Below the pieces are notes generated by a model. It was not told the DNA's origin. It worked only from the letters and a program-made list of their open reading frames with translations, and searched no databases. Shown piece by piece: positions 42,167-51,285 of a stretch of DNA of 64,000 nt; within the stretch, counting starts at the first letter, position 1, and each line of letters begins with the position of its first letter. The DNA comes from JAIVJZ01 sp035645695. Its GTDB lineage: Bacteria > Acidobacteriota > Blastocatellia > Pyrinomonadales > Pyrinomonadaceae. The stretch is taken from positions 171,400 to 235,399 of the forward strand of contig DASQMC010000027.1 of the NCBI GenBank assembly GCA_035645695.1, read 5' to 3'. The translations under genes were made by a program, and so were the position numbers.

Positions 42167-42422
42167 GTATGTCATCATCTTCGCTCGCGCCGCTCGAAAA
42201 GATTTAGAGAGCCTTGAGGCGAACGTGGTGAGACGCGTCTTCCCTAAAATAGAAAATTTAGCAACGCAACCTCGTCCGGCCGGGTGTCGCAAATTAGTTG
42301 GCGAAGAGAATTTATGGCGGATTCGGGTAGGAGATTACCGGGTTATTTATTCGATAGACGATAGCAGCCGGAAAGTAGATGTGATCTCTGTCAGGCATCG
42401 AAGCAGAGCATACGAAAATTGA
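42159..42422 (+). CDS. RelE/ParE family toxin
   Basis: 87 residues from ATG 42159, overlapping the antitoxin gene by 8 nt. The family profile is clear: VEYVIIFARAARKDLESLE, then PRPAGCRKLVGEENLWRIRVGDYRVIYSID and VDVISVRHRSRAY, with the basic residues of the mRNA-cleavage or gyrase-inhibiting site. It is more like RelE (R/Y/R set) than ParE, but this is not certain. Confidence 0.9.
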   Translation: MVEYVIIFARAARKDLESLEANVVRRVFPKIENLATQPRPAGCRKLVGEENLWRIRVGDYRVIYSIDDSSRKVDVISVRHRSRAYEN

Positions 42423-42490
42423 TGAAAAGATGTATCGAGCGGGTTGTCGGCGTTAATGTTATAAACAACTCGCGGTAGCTGTGAAATTGA

Positions 42491-43093
42491 ATGCCAGTTC
42501 TCAAGCGTCTCGCCGTCGCCGCCTTAATCTTCTCCGTCCTCGCCGCCGTCGCCCTCTATTTTTTCAACCAGTATTGGATTCATCGCTTCGACGCGCTCAT
42601 CGCACGACAGGCGAGCGTCTACCGTCTCGACCCCGACCTCGTGTGGAGCATCATCTACGAGGAGACTTATTTCAGCCCGTGGAAGATCGGCGAGGATGCC
42701 GAGATCGGGTTGATGCAGGTGACGCCGACGGTGGGGCGCGAGTGGGCGGCCGAGACGGGGATGCGCGAGTTTGCGCAGCAGATGTCGCGCGACCCAAAGA
42801 GCGTGCTCGCCGACCCGGAACGCAACATACAGGTCGGCTGCTGGTATCTGGAAAAAATATCGAAGAACTATCGCGATCTGCCCGATGCGGAGGCGCGCAT
42901 GGTCGCCGCCTACAACGCCGGGCCAAGCCGCGCCGCCGAGTGGAATCGCGTCGCGCCCGGCGATGCGCCGCTCACCTCCGCGCAGTTCATCGGACGCATT
43001 GACATCGCTTCGACACGCGCCTACGTCTCTTCGATCCTCGCGCGCTACCGCGAACTGAAAGACGCCGAAAGCAGCGGGCGGCCGAAGAGGTGA
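42491..43093 (+). CDS. membrane-anchored lytic transglycosylase (Slt type)
   Basis: 200 residues: N-terminal membrane anchor (5-24), then the SLT goose-lysozyme-like domain. The catalytic Glu lies in WSIIYEETYFSPWKIG, followed by GLMQVTPTVG (the GLMQ motif), the conserved CWYLEKISKNY block and VAAYNAGPSRAAEW. It cleaves peptidoglycan to 1,6-anhydro-muropeptides. The stop overlaps the MFS gene start by 4 nt. Confidence 0.92.
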   Translation: MPVLKRLAVAALIFSVLAAVALYFFNQYWIHRFDALIARQASVYRLDPDLVWSIIYEETYFSPWKIGEDAEIGLMQVTPTVGREWAAETGMREFAQQMSRDPKSVLADPERNIQVGCWYLEKISKNYRDLPDAEARMVAAYNAGPSRAAEWNRVAPGDAPLTSAQFIGRIDIASTRAYVSSILARYRELKDAESSGRPKR

Positions 43094-44577
43094 CTTACCG
43101 TGGGCTGCTCGGCGGGAACGCCAACTTTCGTCGCCTCTGGTGGGGGCAGGTCGTCTCGGAGATCGGCGACTGGCTCAACAACATCGCCGTGCTCGCCCTC
43201 GTGCTCGAAATCGCCGGTGCGGAGCATCAGGGACGCGCCATCGCCATCTACGCAATCGCGCGCCACCTGCCTCTGTTCCTCTTCGGCCCCATTGCTGGGG
43301 TCGTCGTTGACCGCGCGGATCGTCGTCGCGTCATGATCGCCGCGGACGTGGCGCGCGCGGTGCTCGCCGCCGGATTCCTCATCGCGCAGCAATTCTCGTC
43401 GCTCGCGGCGATCTACGCGGTCGGGGCGTCGCTCTTCGCCGTCTCGGCTTTTTTCAACGCGGCGAAGCGCGCCACGATCCCCGTCATCGTGACGGAGGCG
43501 GACGAACTGCTCGCCGCCAACTCGCTCTCGGTTTCGACCACCGCCGCGACCATCGCCATCGGCTCTGCTCTCGGCGGCCTCGTCGCCACCTTCATCAGCC
43601 GCGACCTCGTCTTCGCACTCAATGCCGTTACCTTCATCGTCTCCGCCCTGTTGATCGCTCGCATCCGGCTGCCCGCACGCTTGCGGCGTGAGCGCGGGCA
43701 GACCGAGCCACGGCGCGACGCCGCTCCGTCGTTCGACCCGGCGGGCGCGGCGACCGGGGAAAACGCTCCGGCGGCGACGGCTGAAAGTTTTGTTGACGCG
43801 ACCGTGCGCGCATCGAACGAGCGACTGAGCGCAACCGCGCGCGCATCGAACGGCGGGCTGGGCGCGACCGCGCGCGCATCGACCGGCCGGCGCATCGTCG
43901 CCGGGTTGCGGCGCGCCCTGTTCGAGTTTCACGAAGGTTTGCGCTACGTGAGGCGCGACGGGGTGCTCGCCGCCGTCTTTATCGTCGCCGCCGGATGGGG
44001 ACTCGGCAATGGCGTGGCGCGCTCTCTCTACAGCGTCTTCGGCGCGCAACTCGGCGAGTTGACGGCGAATGCTTGGGCAGTCCGGCCGCGCGATTTCGGC
44101 ATCTCCGTGCTGTTCGTCGCGATGGGTTTGGGCGGCGTGCTCGGTGCGCCCCTCGCGCGTCGCTTCAACGCGGCGGGCGATAGTCTTGGCGCGCGCATGG
44201 GTCGCTCGCTCGTGCTCGACGGCTGCGGCCTCGCGCTCTTCACCGTGATGCCGAGCCTGTGGACGGCGAGCCTCGTCCTCATCGCGCGCGAGATGAATTT
44301 CGCCATCTGGTGGACGGCGCAGCAAACCCTAGTCATGCGGCGCACCGATAACGCTTACGCAGGTCGCGTCTTCGCTTCTTATGAAACTCTGATGACGCTG
44401 ATGATGGTTTCCTCTATGTACGCGGCGGGCGCGGGCGCGGACGCGTTCGGCATCCGACCCGTAGCGGCGGCCGGCGGTTTTGTGATTGCCTTTTCCGGCC
44501 TCCTATGGTTTCTACTGAAACGAAGACACGGCCTGCGCGCGCCCGCACGAACAGACGCGCAACACCTCTCGACATGA
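43090..44577 (+). CDS. MFS transporter (MFS_3 / EntS-like exporter)
   Basis: 495 residues with about 12 membrane helices. The start is a GTG overlapping the previous stop (GTGA). Typical blocks: RRLWWGQVVSEIGDWLNNIA, VVDRADRRRVMIAAD between helices 2 and 3. The central cytosolic loop is long and contains 11-residue repeats (ATARASNGGLG) encoded by three 33-bp units. Similar proteins export siderophores or drugs; the substrate is unknown. It is coupled to the amidohydrolase gene by an ATGA overlap. Confidence 0.88.
   Translation: MTYRGLLGGNANFRRLWWGQVVSEIGDWLNNIAVLALVLEIAGAEHQGRAIAIYAIARHLPLFLFGPIAGVVVDRADRRRVMIAADVARAVLAAGFLIAQQFSSLAAIYAVGASLFAVSAFFNAAKRATIPVIVTEADELLAANSLSVSTTAATIAIGSALGGLVATFISRDLVFALNAVTFIVSALLIARIRLPARLRRERGQTEPRRDAAPSFDPAGAATGENAPAATAESFVDATVRASNERLSATARASNGGLGATARASTGRRIVAGLRRALFEFHEGLRYVRRDGVLAAVFIVAAGWGLGNGVARSLYSVFGAQLGELTANAWAVRPRDFGISVLFVAMGLGGVLGAPLARRFNAAGDSLGARMGRSLVLDGCGLALFTVMPSLWTASLVLIAREMNFAIWWTAQQTLVMRRTDNAYAGRVFASYETLMTLMMVSSMYAAGAGADAFGIRPVAAAGGFVIAFSGLLWFLLKRRHGLRAPARTDAQHLST
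43798..43896. repeat. three 33-bp tandem units inside the MFS gene
   Basis: Units at 43798-43830, 43831-43863 and 43864-43896 encode ATVRASNERLS, ATARASNGGLG and ATARASTGRRI in the central loop of the transporter. They are imperfect but in frame. Confidence 0.85.
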
Positions 44578-45968
44578 ATTCACACGACACGACGCACCGC
44601 AACATTCATCCAGTCAAACTCTACTGCGCACGCTGGATCGTTCCCGTCGCGACGCCTGCGATTGAAGACGGCGCGGTGGCCGTCGCGGGCGCGCATGTCG
44701 TCGGAGTCGGCGCGCGGGCGGGGTTGGCCGCGCAGTTTCCCGAAGCCGCGTGCGAGGATTTCGGCGCGGCCGCGATCATTCCCGGTCTCGTCAACTGTCA
44801 CACGCATCTGGAACTGACGGCGATGCGCGGTTATCTCGAAGACGTGGAAGACGATTTTTTCGCGTGGCTGAACAAACTGACCGTCGCGCGCACTACGCGC
44901 ATGACGGCCGACGATTTGCGCGTGTCGGCGACTTGGGGCGCGGTCGAGGCTGTGCGCGCGGGCGTGACGTGTGTGGCCGATGCGTCCAGCTACGGCGATG
45001 CGAGCATGCACGCGCTCCGCGATGTGAGGTTGCGCGGCATCGTCTATCAGGAAGCGATCAGTCCGGATGCGCGCTCTGCCGATCAACTGATGTCGAAGTT
45101 GCGCACTGACGTGGCGCGTCTGCGCGAATTGGAAAGCGACACGGTGCGCGTCGGCGTCTCGCCGCACACGGCGTTCACCGTGAGCGAGAAACTGCTGGCG
45201 GGCGTGACGGATTACGCCCTCGCAGAACAATTGCCGCTGATGATTCACGCCGCTGAATCGGCGGACGAAGACGAGTTGTTAAAGCGCGGGCGCGGCACGT
45301 TCGCGGAGAACTACGCCAAGCGCGGCATCGAATGGCGTTCGCCGCGCATGTCGCCGATTCAATATCTCTCCGAGCGCGGCGTGCTCGCGGCGCGCCCTCT
45401 GCTCGCGCATTGCGTACGGGTTGACGAGGCCGACATCGAGACGATCAGGGAAGCGCGCGCCTCCGTCGCGCATTGCCCCAAGTCGAATTTAAAGTTAGGC
45501 CACGGCCACGCGCCCTTCGCGAAAATGTCGAAACTCATACGCGGCTTCGGCAGCGATTCGGTCGCCAGCAATAACACCTGCGACATGCTCGAAGAGGCGC
45601 GCTTCGCCACGCTGCTCGCGCGCCTGCACCCTGACGCGCACGGCGGCGGCGAACTCTACACCGCGCAGGATGCCCTCGCCGATGCCACGCGCGGCGGCGC
45701 GCTCGCCCTCGGCTACGCGGAACCTTCCGGCACGCTCGCGGCGGGCGGCGCGGCCGACCTCGCCGTCGTCAAACTCGACGGGGCGCACCAACTGCCCGTC
45801 TATGACCCTGCGCGCACGCTCATCTTTTCCTCCTCGGCGCGCGACGTGACGCTCACTATGGTTGCGGGCAGGGAAGTCTATCGCGACGGTCATGTCACAA
45901 CCGTTGACGAAGAACGCCTGCGAGCGCGCATGGCGGAGATAAAGGAAAAGGTGACAGGTGACGGGTGA
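44574..45968 (+). CDS. amidohydrolase family protein (TrzA/AtzA/SsnA-type deaminase)
   Basis: 464 residues from ATG 44574, which overlaps the MFS stop (ATGA). Metal-dependent hydrolase of the cytosine-deaminase-like group: HxH in NCHTHLELTAMRG, the His in MIHAAES, HCVRVDEAD and the Asp in GSDSVASNNTCDM. Relatives deaminate S-adenosylhomocysteine, methylthioadenosine, 5'-deoxyadenosine, guanine or aminodeoxyfutalosine; which applies here cannot be decided. The last codons and the stop are inside a heptamer arm. Confidence 0.88.
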   Translation: MNSHDTTHRNIHPVKLYCARWIVPVATPAIEDGAVAVAGAHVVGVGARAGLAAQFPEAACEDFGAAAIIPGLVNCHTHLELTAMRGYLEDVEDDFFAWLNKLTVARTTRMTADDLRVSATWGAVEAVRAGVTCVADASSYGDASMHALRDVRLRGIVYQEAISPDARSADQLMSKLRTDVARLRELESDTVRVGVSPHTAFTVSEKLLAGVTDYALAEQLPLMIHAAESADEDELLKRGRGTFAENYAKRGIEWRSPRMSPIQYLSERGVLAARPLLAHCVRVDEADIETIREARASVAHCPKSNLKLGHGHAPFAKMSKLIRGFGSDSVASNNTCDMLEEARFATLLARLHPDAHGGGELYTAQDALADATRGGALALGYAEPSGTLAAGGAADLAVVKLDGAHQLPVYDPARTLIFSSSARDVTLTMVAGREVYRDGHVTTVDEERLRARMAEIKEKVTGDG

Positions 45969-46033
45969 CGGGTGACAAGTTAAAGAACGAATCTTCCGTT
46001 TTAACCTCTTACCCGTCACCCGTCACCTGTCAC
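45951..46033. repeat. heptamer inverted-repeat element, gtgacag word
   Basis: Arms 45951-45984 and 46000-46033, 34 nt each with three mismatches. The units are gtgacag, gtgacgg, gtgacgg, gtgacaa. The left arm encodes the last residues (VTGDG) of the amidohydrolase. The ackA ATG is 10 nt past the right arm without a Shine-Dalgarno sequence. Confidence 0.95.
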
Positions 46034-46043
46034 CCGAAAAAAT

Positions 46044-47294
46044 ATGAATGTACTCGTACTCAACTGCGGCAGTTCGTCCGTGAAGTTTCAACTGATCGCG
46101 ACAGACCTTGAGCGGATCGCGGCGAACACCGACGTACGGCTGGCGCGCGGCGTGGTGGAGCGCATCGGCGGCGAGGCGATCATTACTTTGCAGGCCGGTG
46201 ACGGAGGCGCGACGGAGCGTTCGACCGCGCCGCTCAGGGACACGCGCGCGGCCGTGGAGTTGATCATCCGCTGGGTCACGTCCGCAGGGTCGGGCATCGC
46301 GGAGGTGCGGAGCGTGGCCGATGTTCATGCCGTCGGCCACCGCGTCGTCCACGGGGGCGAGCGCTTCACCCATTCCGTGCTGATTACGGACGAAGTGCTG
46401 CGCGGCATAGAGGATTGTATAGACCTCGCGCCGCTGCACAATCCGGCGAACCTGAAAGGCATCGCGGCGGCGCGCGAGGTGTTCGGCGTTGGGTTGCCGC
46501 AGGCCGCCGTCTTCGACACGGCTTTCCACCAGACCATTCCCGATTACGCTTACCTCTACGCGCTGCCCTATCAACTTTACCGGCGTTACCGCGTGCGCCG
46601 TTACGGATTCCACGGCACGTCGCACCGCTATGTCGCCTATCGCTACCGGCAAATGCTCGGCATCGAGCGCGCGCGGACGAACGTCATCACGCTGCATCTC
46701 GGCAACGGGTGCTCCGTGGCCGCCATCCGCGCGGGCGATTCCGTCGACACTTCGATGGGCATGACGCCGCTCGAAGGTCTCGTGATGGGCACGCGCTCCG
46801 GCGACATCGATCCGGCGATCATCGATTACATGGCGGCGAAAGAGGGACTGTCGGCGCAGGAAGTAGAGACTCTGTTGAACAAACAGTCGGGGCTGCTCGG
46901 CATCTCCGGCCTGACGAACGACATGCGCGAACTGTTGGACGAAGAGCGCGAGTCAGGCGACCGGCGGGCGCGTCTAGCCATCGAAATCTTCTGCTACCGT
47001 GCGCGGAAATACATCGGCTCTTATCTCGCGGCGTTGAACGGCGCGGACGCCGTGGTGTTCACGGGCGGCATCGGCGAAAACTCCGCGCAAATTCGCGCGC
47101 GCATCTGCGACGGCCTCCAGTGGCTCGGCATCGAACTCGACGCCGGGCGCAACGCCGCGCACCACGGCGGCCTGCAAGGTCTCATCAGCACGGACTCCTC
47201 GCGCCTCTCGGTCTACGTCATCCCCACCGACGAGGAATTGCTCATCGCCCGCGACACGGTGCGCTGCGTGCAGGGCGCGCCACAGCGATATTGA
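46044..47294 (+). CDS. ackA: acetate kinase
   Basis: Interconverts acetyl phosphate and acetate with ATP. 416 residues, complete: VLNCGSSSVKFQL at the start, GHRVVHGG, the DTAFHQTIPDYAYLYALP block, RRYGFHGTSHRYV, LGNGCSVAAI and FTGGIGENSAQIRARIC. No pta gene follows in the window. It converges on a TPR gene across a perfect 38-bp heptamer hairpin. Confidence 0.96.
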   Translation: MNVLVLNCGSSSVKFQLIATDLERIAANTDVRLARGVVERIGGEAIITLQAGDGGATERSTAPLRDTRAAVELIIRWVTSAGSGIAEVRSVADVHAVGHRVVHGGERFTHSVLITDEVLRGIEDCIDLAPLHNPANLKGIAAAREVFGVGLPQAAVFDTAFHQTIPDYAYLYALPYQLYRRYRVRRYGFHGTSHRYVAYRYRQMLGIERARTNVITLHLGNGCSVAAIRAGDSVDTSMGMTPLEGLVMGTRSGDIDPAIIDYMAAKEGLSAQEVETLLNKQSGLLGISGLTNDMRELLDEERESGDRRARLAIEIFCYRARKYIGSYLAALNGADAVVFTGGIGENSAQIRARICDGLQWLGIELDAGRNAAHHGGLQGLISTDSSRLSVYVIPTDEELLIARDTVRCVQGAPQRY

Positions 47295-47300
47295 AAAGAA

Positions 47301-47384
47301 AAACGATGAAGGAGGAACGATGAACGATGAACTGAAAGACAAGTTGCTTTCAGTTCATCGTTCATCGTTCCTCCTTCATCGTTT
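47301..47384. repeat. heptamer inverted-repeat element, gaacgat word, perfect 38-bp arms
   Basis: Arms 47301-47338 and 47347-47384 are perfect reverse complements of 38 nt with an 8-nt tip. This is the longest perfect hairpin in the window. The first 31 nt of the arm are identical to the arm of the element at 36059. Confidence 0.97.
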
Positions 47385-47387
47385 CGT

Positions 47388-48095
47388 TTAGGTCTCGCGT
47401 TGCTGGTCGCGGATGCGCAGGCGTTTCAACTCTTTGAGTTGCTCGTCGAGCGACATGAGATGAAGGTGTAAAAAGATTTTGCCTGCCTTGTTGACCTTCG
47501 AGCTTTCCGTGAAATCCTTGCGTGCCTCTGCCTCGTTGCCGAGCCGCAGGTGCGCGTAGCCGCGCGAGGCGTAGGCCAGAGAGGCGAGGCCGTTTTCGGG
47601 TTTGAGGGCGAGGCCGTCGGTGAAATCATCTATCGCACCCGTCATGTCGCCGTTGATGATGCGCGCGCGCCCGCGTTTGAAATAGAGATCGGGGTTGCCC
47701 TGATAGCATTCGAGAGCTTTGTTGAAATCGTAGATCGCGCCGGGCATGTCGAGCTTGTTTGTGCGGATGAAGCCGCGATTGGAATAGGCTTCGGCGACGC
47801 TGCGGTCGTTGCGTATGGAGAGCGGGTCGATGTCGTAGGCTTGGTTGAAATCGTCTATCGCGCCGTCGAGATCGCCTTTAGCGCGCCGCGCGCCGCCGCG
47901 TTTGACGTAAACTTCGGCCGCGCGCGGTTCGGAATCCAGAGCTTTGCCGTAGTCTTGAATCGCGCCGTCGAGATCGCCTTTGAGATAACGCGCGGCGGCG
48001 CGTTTGACGTAATCCTTCGCCGCTTGCGGCGTCTGAGCCGGTGCGCTCGCGGCCAAGAGCAGCAACAACATGAGCGTCAGTGTAAAGGCTTTCAT
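47388..48095 (-). CDS. secreted TPR-repeat protein
   Basis: 235 residues. Signal peptide 1-21 (LTLMLLLLLAASAPAQ). Five tetratricopeptide repeats follow, each with the pattern AxYLKGDLDGAIQDYGKAL, covering nearly the rest of the protein. Probably a periplasmic scaffold. AGGAG lies upstream of the ATG. From 48096 to 48355 no further gene is supported; a transcription stop for the next minus-strand gene lies at 48356. Confidence 0.85.
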   Translation of the reverse strand: MKAFTLTLMLLLLLAASAPAQTPQAAKDYVKRAAARYLKGDLDGAIQDYGKALDSEPRAAEVYVKRGGARRAKGDLDGAIDDFNQAYDIDPLSIRNDRSVAEAYSNRGFIRTNKLDMPGAIYDFNKALECYQGNPDLYFKRGRARIINGDMTGAIDDFTDGLALKPENGLASLAYASRGYAHLRLGNEAEARKDFTESSKVNKAGKIFLHLHLMSLDEQLKELKRLRIRDQQRET

Positions 48096-48355
48096 AACTC
48101 ACCAACTCCTGCTTTGACGTGACCTGCGCGGCCTTCGACATAACCGAAACGAGATACAATGTGCGGCCGACGGCGTGAGAACGTGCGCGGGGCGAGTTGA
48201 AGAAAAATTCGTCTCATCATGGATGCCGCCGAAACAACGTTGCATTAGTGACCCGCCAGGGCTGAACCTTAAGTGAGATGAGTTTCGGTTGTCAACGATT
48301 CCGCTCTCGCACCGCAAACGACGCGGGCGCGAGCCGGGAAAATCGCTGCGGGTAA

Positions 48356-48403
48356 AATAAAGCGTCCGCAAGCTGCCCCGACGCAGTTTGCGGACGCTTT
48401 ATT
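48356..48403 (-). terminator. terminator after the class III aminotransferase
   Basis: Arms 48356-48375 and 48384-48403, 20 bp with one wobble and an 8-nt loop. On the minus strand it is followed by tttta. It lies 52 nt past the aminotransferase stop. Confidence 0.85.
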
Positions 48404-48455
48404 GATTTGCAGTTTACCGGCCGTGTGGCGACTGCTCCCTTTGCCCTTGCCGCTG

Positions 48456-49808
48456 TTAGACGGACGCGGCGATTGCTTCGTCGAAAATCTCCAACGCGAC
48501 ATCGACATGTTCGTGCGTCAGCGTGAGCGGCGGCGACCAGCGGATCGTGTTCGCGCCCGCGCCGAGGATGATCAAGCCGCGCTCGAAGCAGGCCACTTCG
48601 ATGCGGTCGCGCAAGTCGGGCGCAGCCTCCATCGAAGCGCGGTCTGTGACGAACTCGACGCCGATCATCAGTCCCAATCCGCGCACGTCGCCGATACAGT
48701 CGTGCTTCTGTTTCAACTTTTCCAGACCCGCTTTCAAATACGCGCCGACCTCCGCGCTGTTCGAGACGAGTCCGCCTTCGAGCAGTTCGATGGTCTTCAA
48801 AGCGGCGGCGAGGGCGACCGGGTTGCCGCCGAAAGTCGAGGCGTGCGCGCCGGGTTTCCAGTCCATCAAATCGGCGCGCGCCACGCACGCGCCCATCGGC
48901 AGACCCGATGCGATGCCCTTGGCGAGACACATAATGTCGGGGCGCAGATCGTGATGATCGCTCGCAAACATTTTGCCCGTGCGACCCATGCCCGACTGCA
49001 CCTCATCGACGATGAGCATGATGCCGTGAGCATCACAGATGCGGCGCAAGCCCTGCAAGAACTCGCGCGGCGCGGGGATGTAACCGCCCTCGCCCTGCAC
49101 GACTTCGACGATGATCGCCGCGACTTCTTCGGGCGGCGTCGTCGTCTTGAAGAGGCGTTCTTCGATCCATTCGAGACAGGCGCGGCTGACGGTCGCTTCG
49201 TCGGTCTGCTCGCCGGTGAAGGGATGGCGGAACGCGTTGGGGTAGGGAACGTGCGTCACGTCGAGGACGCTGCGTTTGAATCCGATGCGCTGCGCGATGC
49301 GCGACGAAGTCAGCGATAGGCTGCCGAGCGTGCGCCCGTGGAAGCTGTTAAAGAAAGCGATGAACTTCTGTCGTCCCGTCGCGTGCATCGCGAGCTTGAG
49401 CGCGGTCTCGACCGCCTCCGTGCCGCTGTTGGCGAAGTGCGTGCGCGTCGGCGAGGGGACGGGCGTGATCTCGTCGAGCTTGCGGCCGAGTTCGGGCATG
49501 TGGCGGTAGTAGTAATCCGTGCCGCACATGTGTATGAGTTGAGCCGCTTGATCTTGAATCGTCTTGACGATCTCGGGATGACAGTGGCCGGTCGAACAGA
49601 CCGCAACTCCGGCGTTGCAGTCGAGGAAGACGTTGCCGTCAACATCCGTCACCCATACGCCCTCGCCCCGTTCGGCGACGAGTTTGAAAGAAGGGCGCGG
49701 GTAAGACGGCGTGACGTATTGCGCGTCGGCATCGATGATTTCCTGACCCTTCGGGCCGGGCAGAGCGGTTTTGATCTCCGGCCTCCGGGGCGGGGCGATG
49801 GTTGACAT
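48456..49808 (-). CDS. class III aminotransferase (acetylornithine/GABA type)
   Basis: 450 residues, PLP-dependent. Blocks: VWVTDVDGNVFLDCNAGVAV, FANSGTEAVETALKLAMHAT, IIVEVVQGEGGYIPAP, the DEVQSGMGRTGK block with the PLP-binding Asp and CLAKGIASGLPMG with the Schiff-base lysine. Best fit is the 4-aminobutyrate/ornithine/putrescine group; substrate is not resolved. GGAG lies upstream of the ATG at 49808. The upstream interval 49809-50151 has no gene; a TATAAT at 50066-50071 (minus strand) may be its -10 box. Confidence 0.9.
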   Translation of the reverse strand: MSTIAPPRRPEIKTALPGPKGQEIIDADAQYVTPSYPRPSFKLVAERGEGVWVTDVDGNVFLDCNAGVAVCSTGHCHPEIVKTIQDQAAQLIHMCGTDYYYRHMPELGRKLDEITPVPSPTRTHFANSGTEAVETALKLAMHATGRQKFIAFFNSFHGRTLGSLSLTSSRIAQRIGFKRSVLDVTHVPYPNAFRHPFTGEQTDEATVSRACLEWIEERLFKTTTPPEEVAAIIVEVVQGEGGYIPAPREFLQGLRRICDAHGIMLIVDEVQSGMGRTGKMFASDHHDLRPDIMCLAKGIASGLPMGACVARADLMDWKPGAHASTFGGNPVALAAALKTIELLEGGLVSNSAEVGAYLKAGLEKLKQKHDCIGDVRGLGLMIGVEFVTDRASMEAAPDLRDRIEVACFERGLIILGAGANTIRWSPPLTLTHEHVDVALEIFDEAIAASV

Positions 49809-50151
49809 GAAATTTTCTCCTTCGGCGAAACGAAAAGCTGTTGCGGGATGCGCGTCTCGTCGTTCAAATGTGAGACGAGAGTTGCGACGTGCGAGGGCGC
49901 GTTGAAGGAAGAATGTGCGAAGCTACCCGGCGAAAATGTTCGCGCGGAGGTCGAGCGGTCGGAAATGTGGAAAGGTTGAACAGAGCATGACTAAAGCCGA
50001 CACTTTATCCCACATCGACAAGGGCTAAAGCAAGCGCTCGCCGTCGTCGGTGGTGTCCGACATTGATTATATCCTCAAATCAGCATCGCTCGTGTGTCTC
50101 CGGCGTCGAACGTTTTGCTCTGCCCGGCTATGACGACGCTGCGGGGAGCTA

Positions 50152-51285
50152 TCAACGCGCATCCCTGAAGTGATCGAAGCCGGAGGGGCGGAGGATATCC
50201 GCGCGCCCCTCTCGCATGATTCTGATGCCTTCGCGCGCCTCTCTCACCTCGCCGATGCGCGTGAGGCGCACGCCGCCGAGCCTGCGCGGCAGTCGCGACG
50301 CGACGCGCGGGCGGACGGTGAAAAGCAGTTCAAAATCTTCGCCGCCGTGCAGTGCGAGTTGTAACGCGCCGTCCGTCAGCGTGCGCGCGAGACGGCCGGG
50401 ATTGATAGCCTGCGCGCGCCTGAGCAAAGGGGCGACGGGGATGCGAGCCGCTTCAACGAGCGCGCCGACGCCGCTTCGCTCGCACAGGTGCGTGAGGTCT
50501 GACGAGAGGCCGTCGCTCAGGTCGATCATCGCGGAGGCCAGCCGCCGCTCGCCGAGGAGCGCGCCGCACTCGACGCGCGGCGTTGGATGCGTCTGCCGCC
50601 GCATGAGTTCCGCGAGGCCGGAGCAGGAGCGCGTGCGTGCGGCGGACGTGCGCAGGCTGTCGGCGTGTTCGAGTAACTTCAAACCGGCGGCCGCGCCGCC
50701 GAGCGTGCCTGTGACGTAGATGTGATCGCCCGGCCGCGCGCCTGAGCGCAGCACCGCGCGCCCGCGCCGCGTCTCGCCGATGACGATGGAATCGATCACG
50801 ATGCGTTCGGGCGCGCTCGATACGTCGCCGCCGATGAGCGTTACGCCGAACTCGCGCGAGGCCGACAGGAAACCCTCGTAGATGCGGCGGGCGAAGGGCG
50901 TGGCGTAGATGGCTTGCGGCATTCCGAGCGAGAGCAGCGCCCAACGCGGCCGCGCACCCATCGCGGCGATGTCCGAGAGCGAGACGGCGAGAGCTTTATA
51001 GCCGATGTCGTGTGGAAGTGAGGTGCGGCGAAAGTCTACGTCTTCGATGAGCAGGTCGGCGGTGATGACCGAGTCGAGACGGCCGCGCCCGTTGACTACG
51101 GCGGCGTCGTCTCCGATGCCGAGGACGAGGCCGCCTGCGCTCTCCGCGCCGGACGCCTCGTCCGCGCGCTGCTTGATGCGCGCTATGAAGTCGAATTCCG
51201 TATCGTGTGGCGAGGTGTTCGACGATGTGTTTGACGAAGGACTGGCAACGACCGTGCGCGTTTTCCGTTTTCCTTCATCCCTCAT
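50152..51285 (-). CDS. thiL: thiamine-monophosphate kinase
   Basis: Makes thiamine diphosphate from thiamine monophosphate. 377 residues; EFDFIARIKQRA near residue 29 is where usual family members begin, so about 25 N-terminal residues are extra. Motifs: VLGIGDDAAVV, DLLIEDVDFRRTSLP, GDVSSAPER, and MIDLSDGLSSDLTHL. The only ATG available lies inside a 7-bp repeat array that also supplies a GGGATGAGG-like ribosome-binding stretch. It follows the class I aminotransferase gene by 18 nt on the same strand. Confidence 0.93.
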   Translation of the reverse strand: MRDEGKRKTRTVVASPSSNTSSNTSPHDTEFDFIARIKQRADEASGAESAGGLVLGIGDDAAVVNGRGRLDSVITADLLIEDVDFRRTSLPHDIGYKALAVSLSDIAAMGARPRWALLSLGMPQAIYATPFARRIYEGFLSASREFGVTLIGGDVSSAPERIVIDSIVIGETRRGRAVLRSGARPGDHIYVTGTLGGAAAGLKLLEHADSLRTSAARTRSCSGLAELMRRQTHPTPRVECGALLGERRLASAMIDLSDGLSSDLTHLCERSGVGALVEAARIPVAPLLRRAQAINPGRLARTLTDGALQLALHGGEDFELLFTVRPRVASRLPRRLGGVRLTRIGEVREAREGIRIMREGRADILRPSGFDHFRDAR

